Shown here one piece after another: positions 9,294 to 18,625 of a stretch of DNA of 35,425 bases (within the stretch, counting starts at the first letter, position 1; every line of letters begins with the position of its first letter). The stretch is taken from contig JAAXQN010000036.1 of NCBI GenBank assembly GCA_012974305.1, positions 1 to 35,425 on the forward strand. Reading direction: 5' to 3'. The DNA is from Candidatus Methylomirabilis sp. GTDB taxonomy: Bacteria > Methylomirabilota > Methylomirabilia > Methylomirabilales > CSP1-5. The notes under the pieces are model-generated. The model had not been told where the DNA came from and did no database searches. It saw nothing but the letters and a program-made list of their open reading frames with translations. The translations under genes and the position numbers were made by a program.

Positions 9294-10292
9294 ATGAAGG
9301 CAATGTGTTTGGATCATCCCGGACCAGTCGCGACCAACCCCCTGAAGGAGGCGGACGTCCCGATCCCTGAACCTGGTGCCGGACAAGTCCGTCTGGAAGT
9401 GACTCATTGTGGGGTATGTCGGACGGACCTCCACATTGTGGAAGGGGACCTTCCGCCGGTGAAGGTACCAGTGATCCCTGGGCACCAGATCGTGGGGATC
9501 GTGGATGCGGTTGGGCCCGGATCGCGTCGCTTTCGTCTGGGTGATCGACTTGGAATCGCCTGGCTAAACTGGACCTGCGGCCGCTGTCACTATTGTACAG
9601 CTGGTCGGGAGAATCTGTGTGAAGCGGCACGCTTCACCGGTTACCACGTTGACGGAGGCTACGCCCAATATGCGGTTATGGATGAAACCTTTGCCTTTCC
9701 GATTCCTGACACCTTTACCAACGTGCAGGCCGCACCCCTTCTCTGTGCTGGCATCATTGGCTTTCGCTCACTGCGATTGAGCGAGATCAGGCCTGGTGAG
9801 CGCTTGGGCCTTTACGGATTTGGGGCTTCAGCGCATGTCGTCATCCAGATCGCGCGCCACTGGGGCTGTGAGGTGCTGGTCTTCACCCGGGGTCAAGCCC
9901 ATCAACAGCTCGCCCGGGACCTGGGAGCCACATGGGCGGGGAGAGCGGAAGAGATCCCACCGCATCCTCTCGATAGTGCCATCCTGTTTGCTCCCGTCGG
10001 CACCCTTGTGCCGGAGGCGTTACGCGCCTTGCGCAAAGGGGGTACGCTTGCCATCAATGCCATTCACTTAAGTCCCATCCCTGCGCTGGACTACTCACAG
10101 CTTTACCACGAGCGCACCATCCGCAGTGTGACCAACTTCACGCGCCAGGATGCCGAAGACTTGTTGCGGCTCGCAGCTGAGGTGCCGGTTCGGGCGGAAG
10201 TCGAGATTTTTCCACTTCGGGACGCCAACCATGCCCTGCAGCGCCTGAAGGCGGCCGAGTTGCGGGCGGGGGCGGTCTTAGAGATGCCGTAG
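9294..10292 (+). CDS. Zinc-dependent alcohol dehydrogenase family protein
   Basis: This is a 332-residue medium-chain dehydrogenase/reductase. The catalytic zinc site is visible as [10 protein letters not shown] (first Cys) and VIPGHQIVG (His). The structural zinc lobe is [15 protein letters not shown], with four cysteines. A Rossmann-type [11 protein letters not shown] segment follows near residue 175 and would bind NAD(P)H. The overall pattern resembles the AdhA-like subgroup that acts on short alcohols or aldehydes; the actual substrate cannot be read from sequence. No clear ribosome-binding site precedes the ATG. It is flanked by the small hypothetical gene and leuS, and has no obvious pathway link to either. 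Confidence 0.88.
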   Translation: MKAMCLDHPGPVATNPLKEADVPIPEPGAGQVRLEVTHCGVCRTDLHIVEGDLPPVKVPVIPGHQIVGIVDAVGPGSRRFRLGDRLGIAWLNWTCGRCHYCTAGRENLCEAARFTGYHVDGGYAQYAVMDETFAFPIPDTFTNVQAAPLLCAGIIGFRSLRLSEIRPGERLGLYGFGASAHVVIQIARHWGCEVLVFTRGQAHQQLARDLGATWAGRAEEIPPHPLDSAILFAPVGTLVPEALRALRKGGTLAINAIHLSPIPALDYSQLYHERTIRSVTNFTRQDAEDLLRLAAEVPVRAEVEIFPLRDANHALQRLKAAELRAGAVLEMP

Positions 10293-10320
10293 GTGTGAGC
10301 GGACTTATCACGGCAAAGCG

Positions 10321-10380
10321 ACACACCTCTTCGGCAGCGAACACGGCCAAGTGCGGCAGTTGCAACTGCCGCAGGCGTGT
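10321..10380 (+). promoter_or_regulatory. Structured leader of leuS with a 22-bp perfect palindrome
   Basis: Between the dehydrogenase stop and leuS lies tgcggcagttgcaactgccg plus ca, a perfect 22-bp palindrome at 10352-10373. It is enclosed by a second pairing of acacacct (10321-10328) with aggcgtgt (10373-10380), with one mismatch. No U-tract follows, so a simple terminator is unlikely, and I see no T-box consensus. It could be a protein-binding operator or an mRNA structure controlling leuS; the role is inference. Confidence 0.5.
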
Positions 10381-10422
10381 GCTATCTATAAGCGGAAATT
10401 CTCGAGAGGTGAGAGTATCAGG

Positions 10423-13005
10423 ATGGCAAAACCATACAATTTTAAGACGATAGAAACCAAGTGGCAGCGGATCTGGGAGGAGCGGGACGCTTTCCGGGTC
10501 ACGGAGGATCCCGGGCAGCCAAAGTACTACTGCCTTGAGATGTATCCGTATCCCTCTGGCAAAATCCATATGGGACACCTTCGAAACTACTCCATCGGAG
10601 ATGTGGTCGCCCGGTACTTCCGGATGCGAGGCTATAACGTCCTTCACCCGATGGGGTGGGACTCTTTTGGACTGCCAGCGGAGAATGCGGCCATCGAACA
10701 TGGCCTTCATCCTGCCACGTGGACATATGACAACATTGCCTACATGCGAGAGCAGCTGAAGCGGATGGGCTTCTCCTATGACTGGGGGCGGGAGATCACG
10801 TGCAGTGAGCCCGACTACTACCGGTGGAATCAATGGCTCTTTCTGAAAATGTATGAAAAGGGACTGGCCTACAAGAAACCCGCCTTCGTCAACTGGTGCG
10901 AGGAGTGTCAAACGGTCCTGGCCAACGAACAGGTGGAGGGAGGACGCTGCTGGCGCGATGAGTCAGAGGTGATTCAGAAAGAGCTCGAGCAGTGGTTCTT
11001 TAAGATCACCGCCTATACGGAGGAACTGCTCGAGGGGGTAGATCAGCTCCCCGGATGGCCCGACCGGGTCAAGACAATGCAGCGAAACTGGATCGGCAAG
11101 AGCGTCGGCGCCGAGGTGAATTTTCCGCTGGTCAACGGGGAAAGCCCTATCACCATTTTCACGACGCGACAGGATACGCTCTTCGGGGCCACCTTTATGG
11201 TATTAGCACCGGAGCATCCCCTGGCCCTCCAGCTCGGAGAGGGCAAAGCGGACGTTCAGGCCTTCATCAAGCGGATGCGGGCGGAAGATCGGGTAGTCCG
11301 AACCGCCGCCGACACGGAAAAGGAGGGGGTTTTCACCGGTGCATATGCCATCAATCCGTTGACCGAAGAGAAAATCCCCATCTGGGTGGCCAATTTCGTC
11401 CTCCTTGAGTACGGCACCGGAGCGATTATGGCTGTTCCCGCCCACGACCAGCGTGACTTCGAATTCGCCAAAAAATACCATCTCCCCCTCCGAGTCGTGA
11501 TTCAGCCAGAGGAGGAAGGCCTCGCCGCGGAGGCTTTGGCAAAGGCCTATGAAGATGAAGGGGTGATGGTAAATTCCGGCCCATTTAATAGCCTGCCAAG
11601 CCCGGAAGGACGTGAGGCCGTGGTTCGGTTTCTGGAGGAACGGGGAATTGGCAAAGGGGCGGTGAACTATCGGCTGCGCGACTGGGGAATCTCCAGACAG
11701 AGGTACTGGGGGACGCCGATTCCAATTATTTACTGCGACCAATGCGGCACCGTCCCGGTCCCGTATGACGACCTTCCGGTGCTGCTCCCGAAAGATGTGG
11801 AGATCAGCATGAAGGGTGGTTCTCCGCTTGCGAAAGTCGAGAGTTTCGTGAATGTGTGGTGTCCGACGTGCCGGGGGCCGGCCCGAAGAGAGACCGATAC
11901 GATGGATACCTTTGTCGATTCATCCTGGTACTTTCTCCGGTTTTGCAATCCGCACGCCCGGGACCGGGCCGTGGATGAGCCGAAGGTAGCCTACTGGATG
12001 CCCGTCGACCAATACATCGGGGGTATTGAACACGCCGTCCTTCATCTGCTGTATGCCCGGTTCTTTACCAAGGTGGTCCGGGATCTGGGCTTGGTCCCAC
12101 ACAGTGAACCATTTGTGAACCTGCTGACTCAGGGGATGGTCTGCAAGGAAACCTACCGGTGTCCCACGCATGGGTTGCGCTTCCCTCAAGAGATAGACCC
12201 GCAGGGTCGCTGTACCGAGTGTGCTCACCCGGTTGAGATCGGCCGGACCGAGAAAATGTCCAAGTCACGCAAGAACGTGGTGGACCCGGACGACCTCTTA
12301 AAGCGATATGGCGCGGATACGGCCCGTCTCTTTTCCCTCTTTGCCGCACCCCCGGAGAAGGACCTGGAATGGTCCGACAAAGGGGTAGAGGGGGCCTTCC
12401 GGTTCCTGAATCGGGTTTATCGGTTGGTCGACAGCTGGGCGGACGAATTGTCCCGTCCGGCGGCGCCTATTTCCTTCAACGATCTCACCGTCGGCCGGGC
12501 AGTGCACCAGAAGGCCCACCTGACGATCAAGAAAGTGACCGAAGATCTCGACCGGGATTTTCACTTCAACACGGCCATCGCGGCCCTTATGGAATTGGTT
12601 AATGTCCTGGGGCAATTTGAGCTTCGCGGCGATCCCGCGGAGGAGGCAGAACGGCGTTACGTGGCCCGCTTTGCCGTGGAGACCCTGCTCGTCCTCCTGG
12701 CCCCGTTTGCCCCGCACGTGGCGGAGGAACTCTGGGAGCGCCTCGGACACGGCTCGAGTATCTTTGAGGAATCGTGGCCCGTCTACGACGCCACGGTAAT
12801 TGAGCGAGAGGAGATTCTGGTGGTGGTCCAGGTGGATGGGAAACTGCGGAGCCGGATTTTCCTCCCCGCGCATGCTGGGGAAGATGAGCTCCGCACAGCG
12901 GCACTGGAGGACAGTCGGGTTCAGACGTGGCTGCAGGACAAGCAGGTCAAGCGCGTGGTCGTAGTTCCCAAGAAACTGGTGAACATCGTCACCGCCCGGT
13001 TGTAG
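10423..13005 (+). CDS. leuS: Leucine--tRNA ligase
   Basis: LeuRS charges tRNA-Leu and edits norvaline/isoleucine errors. ATG 10423 is preferred over the track start 10351 because GAGAGGTGAG lies about 9 nt upstream and the protein then starts [15 protein letters not shown]. Class I signatures are HMGH at residues 49-52 and KMSKS at 611-615. The CP1 editing domain contains [12 protein letters not shown] and the [19 protein letters not shown] motif. Cysteine pairs occur in YCDQC and CPTC, and a further insert with CPTH and CTEC sits just before KMSKS. In the first zinc-like lobe (WCEEC then GRCWRDE) the last expected cysteine is Asp. At 860 residues it is full length. The order leuS-lptE-holA matches E. 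coli. Confidence 0.97.
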   Translation: MAKPYNFKTIETKWQRIWEERDAFRVTEDPGQPKYYCLEMYPYPSGKIHMGHLRNYSIGDVVARYFRMRGYNVLHPMGWDSFGLPAENAAIEHGLHPATWTYDNIAYMREQLKRMGFSYDWGREITCSEPDYYRWNQWLFLKMYEKGLAYKKPAFVNWCEECQTVLANEQVEGGRCWRDESEVIQKELEQWFFKITAYTEELLEGVDQLPGWPDRVKTMQRNWIGKSVGAEVNFPLVNGESPITIFTTRQDTLFGATFMVLAPEHPLALQLGEGKADVQAFIKRMRAEDRVVRTAADTEKEGVFTGAYAINPLTEEKIPIWVANFVLLEYGTGAIMAVPAHDQRDFEFAKKYHLPLRVVIQPEEEGLAAEALAKAYEDEGVMVNSGPFNSLPSPEGREAVVRFLEERGIGKGAVNYRLRDWGISRQRYWGTPIPIIYCDQCGTVPVPYDDLPVLLPKDVEISMKGGSPLAKVESFVNVWCPTCRGPARRETDTMDTFVDSSWYFLRFCNPHARDRAVDEPKVAYWMPVDQYIGGIEHAVLHLLYARFFTKVVRDLGLVPHSEPFVNLLTQGMVCKETYRCPTHGLRFPQEIDPQGRCTECAHPVEIGRTEKMSKSRKNVVDPDDLLKRYGADTARLFSLFAAPPEKDLEWSDKGVEGAFRFLNRVYRLVDSWADELSRPAAPISFNDLTVGRAVHQKAHLTIKKVTEDLDRDFHFNTAIAALMELVNVLGQFELRGDPAEEAERRYVARFAVETLLVLLAPFAPHVAEELWERLGHGSSIFEESWPVYDATVIEREEILVVVQVDGKLRSRIFLPAHAGEDELRTAALEDSRVQTWLQDKQVKRVVVVPKKLVNIVTARL

Positions 13006-13109
13006 CCAGCAATTTTCTTTTCGGAAGTTATCTGCCAGTGACCAACGTTGAGTAATTGGCTCGCAGCACTTCATTTGCGCTGTGTGCTCACAGCCAGAGC
13101 AGAGATCTG

Positions 13110-13619
13110 GTGAACAAGAGGGTGGTTTCGATTGGACTTTTCCTTTTGGCGGTAACGGTGTGCGGATGCGGCTATCGCGGCCAGCTCGGCCTACCAGATG
13201 ACCTCAAGCGGATCCATCTGGACATCAGCAACCCAGGAACCTCTCGTCCCGGAATGGAGGCCGAGGTCAGGCATGCCCTCACCCAAGGCATCCTGAGTGC
13301 CGGGGGGCAGGTGGTGGCGGAGAAGTCTCAGGCGGACGCCACGATCAAGGGTGCGATCACCTCCCTCAGGGAAAACCCCGTGGCCTTCGATGCCCAGGAC
13401 ATCGCCACACGGTTTCGTACGGTGGTCGTCCTCGACGTCGAGGTGGTTCAGCGGAGCGGCAAGGTGGAACTGGCAAAAGAGCAGATCTCGGGAGAGGCGT
13501 ACTATTCTGCCCCTTCTGGGATCACCGGGACCGAGGTGGCGGCAAATGATGCGATCCGTCGGGCCCTTCGTGATCTTGCCGATAAGGTTGTTACAAGGGT
13601 AGCCGAACCTTTATTCTGA
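13110..13619 (+). CDS. lptE: LPS-assembly lipoprotein LptE family
   Basis: LptE plugs the LptD barrel and helps deliver lipopolysaccharide to the outer leaflet. A lipoprotein signal is visible: positive KR, a hydrophobic stretch GLFLLAVTV, then CGCGY, with C20 (or C18) as the likely lipidated residue. The mature part (about 150 residues) has the alternating beta/alpha character of LptE. Sequence conservation in this family is low, so the position between leuS and holA, as in E. coli, is important support. The track ORF starts at TTG 13056; I chose GTG 13110 because it puts a normal-length signal peptide at the N-terminus. No good ribosome-binding site is seen for either start. Its presence implies an outer membrane. 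Confidence 0.82.
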   Translation: MNKRVVSIGLFLLAVTVCGCGYRGQLGLPDDLKRIHLDISNPGTSRPGMEAEVRHALTQGILSAGGQVVAEKSQADATIKGAITSLRENPVAFDAQDIATRFRTVVVLDVEVVQRSGKVELAKEQISGEAYYSAPSGITGTEVAANDAIRRALRDLADKVVTRVAEPLF

Positions 13620-13628
13620 GGGACGACA

Positions 13629-14630
13629 CTGTTCGAGCCAGTCCTCCAAGCTGTAAGCCGGGGCCAGGTAGCTCCCATCTATCTCCTCTTGGGTGAGGAG
13701 ATCCTCCTTCGTCAAGAGTTCCTTTCTCGACTCCTGAAAGCCCTCCTCCCTCCAGGAATGGAAGCGCTAAACCTGGAAATCCTCTCGGGATATGAGGCAG
13801 CCGGGGCAGACGTTGCTGCACGGTGCCGAACCGTCCCGGCGTTCTCCCCACGACGGGTCGTCATGGTGAAAGATGCGGACCGCCTCCGCATGGAGGCGTG
13901 GAAGGGAATCTTGGCCTATCTCGAAGTCCCATCGCCCACTACCTGCCTCATTTGTATTGCTGACAGGTTAGACCAGCGGAATCCCGCAGTGCAGCAAATA
14001 GAGCGAACTGGGAAGACCCTTCGGTTTGCCGCTCCGAGGTCAGAGGAAGAGCGTCAACGATGGTGTCAGCGCTGGATAAGGGAGCGGGCCCAACAGCAGG
14101 GGAAATCTCTAAACCCGGAAGCAGAATTACTGCTCTTGAACCTTCAAGGTTCGGATCTTCTGCGCCTGGGTCAGGAGGTGGACAAGCTCTGCATTTTCGT
14201 GGGGGAGCGGCGTGATATCAATCTCGAGGCAGTCGAGGCCCTTGTCGGCGAAGGGAGGGTACGGGAGATCTTTGAGCTCACCCGAGCCGTCAGCCGCAGG
14301 GATCTGCAAGCAGCTTTGTCCTGCCTTCGGAGGTTGCTAGAAGGGGGGGAAGAGCCGCTCGGAATCCTCGGGATGCTCGCGCGTCAAGTTCGCCTGCTCC
14401 TGCGGGCCAAGGAACTCATCGTCCAGTCCCGCCCTCCTGCCGAGATCAGCCGGCTGCTGGGGATCCCACGACAGTTTGTTTCAGAGATCCTTGACGGGGC
14501 CAGGATCTCATCCCTGCCGCACCTGGAGCAAGGACTCGTCCGCCTTCTGGACCTGGACCGGGTGCTCAAATCCTGGGGGAGAGGCCAATTACTCTATCTG
14601 GAATTGGCGATTATCGATTTGTGCGGATGA
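13629..14630 (+). CDS. holA: DNA polymerase III subunit delta, likely CTG start
   Basis: HolA is the clamp-loader delta subunit that opens the beta clamp. The ORF track begins at TTG 13689, but conserved N-terminal sequence (PIYLLLGEEILLRQEF) runs upstream of that codon. The frame is open back to the lptE stop at 13617-13619 and contains no ATG, GTG or TTG before 13689. A CTG at 13629 sits 7 nt after GAGG (13618-13621) and gives LFEPVLQAVSRGQVAPIYLL, the expected delta N-terminus. Length is then 333 residues, as usual. The rest shows the AAA+-like domains and a C-terminal collar with GMLARQVRLLLRAKEL. It ends 8 nt from the convergent rpsT. Confidence 0.88.
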   Translation: MFEPVLQAVSRGQVAPIYLLLGEEILLRQEFLSRLLKALLPPGMEALNLEILSGYEAAGADVAARCRTVPAFSPRRVVMVKDADRLRMEAWKGILAYLEVPSPTTCLICIADRLDQRNPAVQQIERTGKTLRFAAPRSEEERQRWCQRWIRERAQQQGKSLNPEAELLLLNLQGSDLLRLGQEVDKLCIFVGERRDINLEAVEALVGEGRVREIFELTRAVSRRDLQAALSCLRRLLEGGEEPLGILGMLARQVRLLLRAKELIVQSRPPAEISRLLGIPRQFVSEILDGARISSLPHLEQGLVRLLDLDRVLKSWGRGQLLYLELAIIDLCG

Positions 14631-14638
14631 AGTTGCAA

Positions 14639-14911
14639 TTAGGCAGCGCTTTCAGGGGCCTGTAACCGATGGGCAAGGCGGGATTTGTACCGAGCCGCTG
14701 TCCTGGAATGGATTATTCCCTTCGAGGCCGTCTTATCGATAACCACTACCGCCGCTCGGAAGGCAGCCATAGCCGCCTCCCGGTTCCCCGTCTCTATGGC
14801 CTGACGGACCTTTTTCATGCTGGTTCGGAGTTGGGTCTTCGCTGCCCGGTTCCGCAGGGTCCGCTTCTTGGCCTGGCGGAGGCGCTTTTCTGCCGATCTA
14901 ATGTTTGCCAT
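14639..14911 (-). CDS. rpsT: 30S ribosomal protein S20
   Basis: S20 binds 16S rRNA early in 30S assembly. The 90-residue product begins MANIRSAEKRLRQAKKRTLRN and contains the family features: a lysine/arginine-rich first helix, a central IETGNREAA turn and the conserved KGIIHSRTAARYKSRL helix. In the ORF track it is hidden as the end of a 290-aa minus-strand ORF; the upstream part is a murJ shadow. GGGAGG lies directly upstream of the ATG. It is divergent from murJ and convergent with holA, so it is a single-gene unit with its own promoter. No terminator hairpin is visible in the 8-nt gap to holA. Confidence 0.96.
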   Translation of the reverse strand: MANIRSAEKRLRQAKKRTLRNRAAKTQLRTSMKKVRQAIETGNREAAMAAFRAAVVVIDKTASKGIIHSRTAARYKSRLAHRLQAPESAA

Positions 14912-14944
14912 CCATCCCTCCCGAGCCGATGTGAGACTTTGGTT

Positions 14945-14973
14945 TTTATAGGGGAATACGCCCTCCATGTCAA
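14945..14973 (-). promoter_or_regulatory. Near-consensus sigma70-type promoter for rpsT
   Basis: On the minus strand a perfect TTGACA (14968-14973) is followed by a 17-nt spacer and TATAAA (14945-14950). Transcription would start about 27 nt before the rpsT ATG. The -35 hexamer overlaps the ATG of the divergent murJ gene, so RNA polymerase here and murJ transcription or translation initiation share the same bases. A strong promoter fits the demand for a ribosomal protein. Confidence 0.85.
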
Positions 14974-16550
14974 GCGCTTTTGAAGGGAAAGGCACCTCCC
15001 ACGACGTGGCTGCTGCCGCCTCGGTGGTCAGTGGTGCAACGCTCGTCAGCCGGGTCCTGGGGTACGTGCGGGATATGTTAATTGCCCATGGGTTCGGGGC
15101 CGGTCTCGCTGCCGACGCGTTCTTCGTCGCCTTTCGCATCCCTAACATGGCCCGAGAACTCTTAGGGGAGGGGGCCCTCTCTGCCGCCTTCATTCCAGTT
15201 TTCACCGAAACCATCAGCAAGCGAGGACGGCCCTCAGCCTTTCGGCTGGCTGCGACGGCCTTTTGGACGCTGAGTCTGATTCTTGTCGTGATTTGCGCCC
15301 TCGGGATCGTCAGTGCCCCGGTCCTTGTCAACCTTATGGCCTTCGGGTGGCACGTAGATCCTGAAAAACTTGCCCTCACCATCGACCTCACCCGCATGAT
15401 GTTTCCGTACCTTTTCTTCATCGGGCTCACCGCGCTCATGATGGGGATCTTAAACTCCCTGGGCCACTTTGCCACCCCGGCCTTCTCCCCGGCCCTCCTT
15501 AACATTGCCATTATCCTGAGTATCCTCTTCCTGGGGCCGGTCCTTGAGAACCCGGTCTACGCCTTGGCTTATGGGGTGTTAGGGGGAGGGTTTCTACAAC
15601 TCCTTTCCCAGTTTCCACCTACCGTGCGCCGGGGGGTCATCCTGACTCGAATGGGGGAGTGGAGAGACCCAGCCCTTACGCGGATCGGAAAGCTCATGGC
15701 ACCCGGCGCTGCCGGGCTCGCTATCACCCAGCTGAATATCTTCATCACGACCCTTTTGGCCACCTTCCTCATCCAGGGGTCGGTCTCTTATCTGTACTAC
15801 GCGTTCCGTCTCATCCATCTCCCCATTGGCATGGTCGGGGTGGCGATGGCTACGGCCGTCCTCCCTACCATGGCCGCCGCCGCTGCGCAGCACTCACCAG
15901 AAGATGTTATGAAAACACTGGTTTTCGCCCTGCGTGTTAGCCTCTTCCTGACTGTTCCTGCCCTCCTCGGCCTTGCCATCTACCGCCACACCATCATCCA
16001 TCTCCTCTTTGAACGAGGCGAGTTTACCGCTGCAGCGACGGCCGCTACCGCCCAGGTCTTGCTGGGATACTGCCTCGGCCTCTGCTTTTTTGTTGCCAAT
16101 CGCATTCTTGCCCGGGCGTTTTATGCTTTTCAGGACACGGTGACCCCAGTCAAGGCGGGAGCCATCGCCGTGGCCAGCAACATTGTCTTCAGCTTGCTCC
16201 TTATGTATCCCCTTCAGGCGGCGGGGCTCGCCCTTGCGACTTCCCTTGCCTCGGTGGTCAATTTCTCTGCCTTGATGCTACTCCTGAGAAAGCACCTCGG
16301 TGGATTCCCGAGACAACTCATTGTTAAATCCCTGCAAAAGACGGGTTTCGCGGCTCTCTGCATGGCCGGCACCTTAATCGCCCTCCAAGGCCTGCTGCCA
16401 CCCATGGAGGGACAGGGGGTTTTCTTGGAACTTACCCGCTTCGTGGGGGAATTTGGGCTGGGAACGGCGGTCTTTTTGGGGGTTGCGACGTTGCTGGGCT
16501 GTGATGAGGTTCGGGTCCTCCGGGGGCTTTTTCAAAGGCGCTCGGGGTAA
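14967..16550 (+). CDS. murJ: Lipid II flippase MurJ
   Basis: MurJ moves the peptidoglycan precursor lipid II across the inner membrane. The 527-residue protein is hydrophobic along most of its length, consistent with the 14 membrane helices of the MOP-superfamily MurJ. Family motifs include TLVSRVLGYVRDMLIA near the N-terminus, ADAFFVAFRIPNMARELLGEGALSAAF with the conserved arginine region, and SYLYYAFRLIHLPIGMVGVA in the middle. The ATG overlaps the rpsT -35 element on the other strand; GGGGA lies about 11 nt upstream. It is transcribed away from rpsT and followed by a 161-nt gap with its own promoter candidates. Confidence 0.95.
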   Translation: MSSAFEGKGTSHDVAAAASVVSGATLVSRVLGYVRDMLIAHGFGAGLAADAFFVAFRIPNMARELLGEGALSAAFIPVFTETISKRGRPSAFRLAATAFWTLSLILVVICALGIVSAPVLVNLMAFGWHVDPEKLALTIDLTRMMFPYLFFIGLTALMMGILNSLGHFATPAFSPALLNIAIILSILFLGPVLENPVYALAYGVLGGGFLQLLSQFPPTVRRGVILTRMGEWRDPALTRIGKLMAPGAAGLAITQLNIFITTLLATFLIQGSVSYLYYAFRLIHLPIGMVGVAMATAVLPTMAAAAAQHSPEDVMKTLVFALRVSLFLTVPALLGLAIYRHTIIHLLFERGEFTAAATAATAQVLLGYCLGLCFFVANRILARAFYAFQDTVTPVKAGAIAVASNIVFSLLLMYPLQAAGLALATSLASVVNFSALMLLLRKHLGGFPRQLIVKSLQKTGFAALCMAGTLIALQGLLPPMEGQGVFLELTRFVGEFGLGTAVFLGVATLLGCDEVRVLRGLFQRRSG

Positions 16551-16562
16551 AACAGATTTTTA

Positions 16563-16592
16563 TTGACAGGGGAGGGGCAAGAGGGCTAATTT
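16563..16592 (+). promoter_or_regulatory. Candidate promoter upstream of the ThDP enzyme/ilv block
   Basis: A perfect TTGACA at 16563-16568, 12 nt after the murJ stop, is followed after 18 nt by a weak -10 (taattt, 16587-16592) in an AT-rich stretch. A second candidate nearer the gene pairs ttgtat (16657-16662) with taaaat (16681-16686) at 18-nt spacing. The gap is otherwise without an ORF. Either could drive the downstream gene; the sequence alone does not decide. Confidence 0.4.
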
Positions 16593-16711
16593 ATTCGGTA
16601 CTTTTCGTCTGGTCCGTAGCTCCCTCTTGGCCTCTAGAAGTGTCGACTTTGCTTTTTGTATGAACACACGGAACCTAACGTAAAATTTACTCTCTTAGTG
16701 AGGGGAGAACT

Positions 16712-18478
16712 ATGAGTATGGCAGCAGGTAGTCCTGGCCTTGAGAGAAACGTAGGAAACTTTGTTCTAATTGACACCTTGCGTCAATGGGGCGTCCATCA
16801 TTACAGTGGCGTAAATGGCGGGGGTGTCGTCCACGTTAGCAAGTACTTAGAGCCGCTTACCGATCCGTCGCAGATCACGGATGGCGTTCCCCGGTTTCTC
16901 ACCATGGGCGAATATGCGTCTGGCTTTATGCCCTTGGGCTATTACCTCGCCTCTGGGCGAATCGCCTGCTCGATTACCACGACGGGTGCGGCGACGAAAC
17001 TGGGGTCGAGTGGCATCACCGATGCCAAACTACATAACATCCCCGCCCTCTATATCATCGCCCTGAATTCCATCGGCTCGATCGGGAATGCTCCCTTACA
17101 GGATGTGTCGCAATACGGCATGAATATTGTCCCCCAACTTCAAGCCGAGCTGGGGGATGGCTGCATCGTCATCGACAACATCAACCGACTCGAACAAGAC
17201 CTCGACAAGGCCCAACGCATCCTTCACGATTCGCGACCCGTGGCCATCGCGTTCCATCCCGACATCCTGTCGCAAGAAATTGAGCTCCATGTTCCAAAAA
17301 GGGAAAGGCCGCGCACCCTCAACAGTCAAGACGTGGAGGCCTTCCTCGACCAGTTCCCGCCGATGGCGAAGGGACGCCGGGTGATCATTTACGTCGGTGA
17401 GGAGGCAGCCTTCTGTCCCAACATAGAGGAGCTTTCGACAGAACTGTCCGAGCTCCTCCAAGCCCCCACTATCTGGTCTGTCAATGGGGCCAATGCCGTC
17501 TCCCCGAAAAACCCGTACAGCCACGGGTATATTCTGTTCGGGGGCAATGACAAGGCGATGGAGATCTGGCGGAGCATCAATCAGGATGATATCGTGATCA
17601 CCCTCGGATTCTGCCCGGGGGAGTACTCGATCAATCTTGAGAACATTCGCGCGAAGTGCACCTGGCACTTTGGCGCGTACCCGTATGGGTACGGCCAGGT
17701 AGACGGCGATTTTCGACACCGGTGTCTGGGAGACTACAAGCAAGTCCGTGGCGATATCGCACTGGCACTTGAAGCAGTCATCCCACGGCTGAAGGCCATG
17801 GGGATCGGCAAGGACAGACCCAAGGTCGAGCGGCTGGACAATTTCAACTTCCGGGAGGTCTGGCGGGACGTCCGAAAAGACTGTGTGGACTTCATGGCCT
17901 TCTACGAGGAATTGCCGAGGCACTGGCAACCACACAGTATCGGATTCGATGATGTGTGCGTCTCGTACAAGGATCGGCAGTATGTCACCCAGCGGCCCGA
18001 CCCAAATATCAAATTCTGGACGATGCACCATGGCTCGGCTATGGGGGGTGCGTTCGGAATGGGTGTTGGCGCCAAGCTGGCCGATCCCAGTCTCCAGACC
18101 TTTATGTTCTGCGGGGATGGATGCTGGCGACTCTTTGGTGGGTGCTTGGCCGACGCGGCCAAGCTGGACCTCCGCATGTTCATCATCAATAACGGGACAT
18201 ACGGGATTGTCGATAAAGGACTAGAGGTCATCATCCCGACTGTCGAAAAATCCCGCTACCACTCAAAGCTGCCGAGTATCGATTTTGTGGCAGCGGCGAA
18301 GGCACACGGGTGGGACGGCTTCTACCTGAAGCCTGATCTCAGCAACTTGAAAGAGATCATGGATGCCTGCTATACCACGTCTGGCAGGTCAATCCTGGTA
18401 GATGTCCCCGTGGATACCGAGCAAGTGGTCGGCTTAAACGCCCGGCTGCTGAACCTGACGACACAAGCCTATCTGTAA
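16712..18478 (+). CDS. ThDP-dependent enzyme, acetolactate synthase/2-oxoacid decarboxylase superfamily, specific function unknown
   Basis: A 588-residue protein with the three-domain layout of ThDP enzymes: pyrimidine-binding domain (about 10-185), central domain (about 200-350) and pyrophosphate-binding domain (about 400-575). The activating glutamate is probably E67 in TMGEYASGF. The ThDP/Mg motif starts CGDGCW (G468-D469-G470) and ends FIINN about 25 residues later. The surrounding sequence differs strongly from acetolactate synthases: the usual RHEQ and SGPGATN motifs are replaced by MGEYASG and TTTGAATKLGS. A GAGGGGAG site precedes the ATG. It lies 147 nt before ilvB in the same direction, so a link to branched-chain 2-oxoacid metabolism is plausible but unproven. 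Substrate cannot be read from sequence. Confidence 0.85.
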   Translation: MSMAAGSPGLERNVGNFVLIDTLRQWGVHHYSGVNGGGVVHVSKYLEPLTDPSQITDGVPRFLTMGEYASGFMPLGYYLASGRIACSITTTGAATKLGSSGITDAKLHNIPALYIIALNSIGSIGNAPLQDVSQYGMNIVPQLQAELGDGCIVIDNINRLEQDLDKAQRILHDSRPVAIAFHPDILSQEIELHVPKRERPRTLNSQDVEAFLDQFPPMAKGRRVIIYVGEEAAFCPNIEELSTELSELLQAPTIWSVNGANAVSPKNPYSHGYILFGGNDKAMEIWRSINQDDIVITLGFCPGEYSINLENIRAKCTWHFGAYPYGYGQVDGDFRHRCLGDYKQVRGDIALALEAVIPRLKAMGIGKDRPKVERLDNFNFREVWRDVRKDCVDFMAFYEELPRHWQPHSIGFDDVCVSYKDRQYVTQRPDPNIKFWTMHHGSAMGGAFGMGVGAKLADPSLQTFMFCGDGCWRLFGGCLADAAKLDLRMFIINNGTYGIVDKGLEVIIPTVEKSRYHSKLPSIDFVAAAKAHGWDGFYLKPDLSNLKEIMDACYTTSGRSILVDVPVDTEQVVGLNARLLNLTTQAYL

Positions 18479-18625
18479 CCTTGCGACGCAGGCAGGAAAT
18501 CAGCCGCGGGGGGCTGCACGCCCACTGTCGAGGCCGGGAGGGGTTATCCCACAGGATGGCCCGCGAGGATGTGATGTGTCTCGTGTGATCCTGCGTATCC
18601 GGATTCACGGGCGGGAGAAAGCGTC

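Noticed and set aside
10293-10422. T-box riboswitch ahead of leuS
   Set aside because: No T-box consensus, no specifier-type stem and no terminator with a U-tract were found.
17096-18031. 311-aa minus-strand ORF opposite the ThDP enzyme
   Set aside because: Antisense shadow of a gene with clear ThDP motifs; the protein has no recognisable domain.
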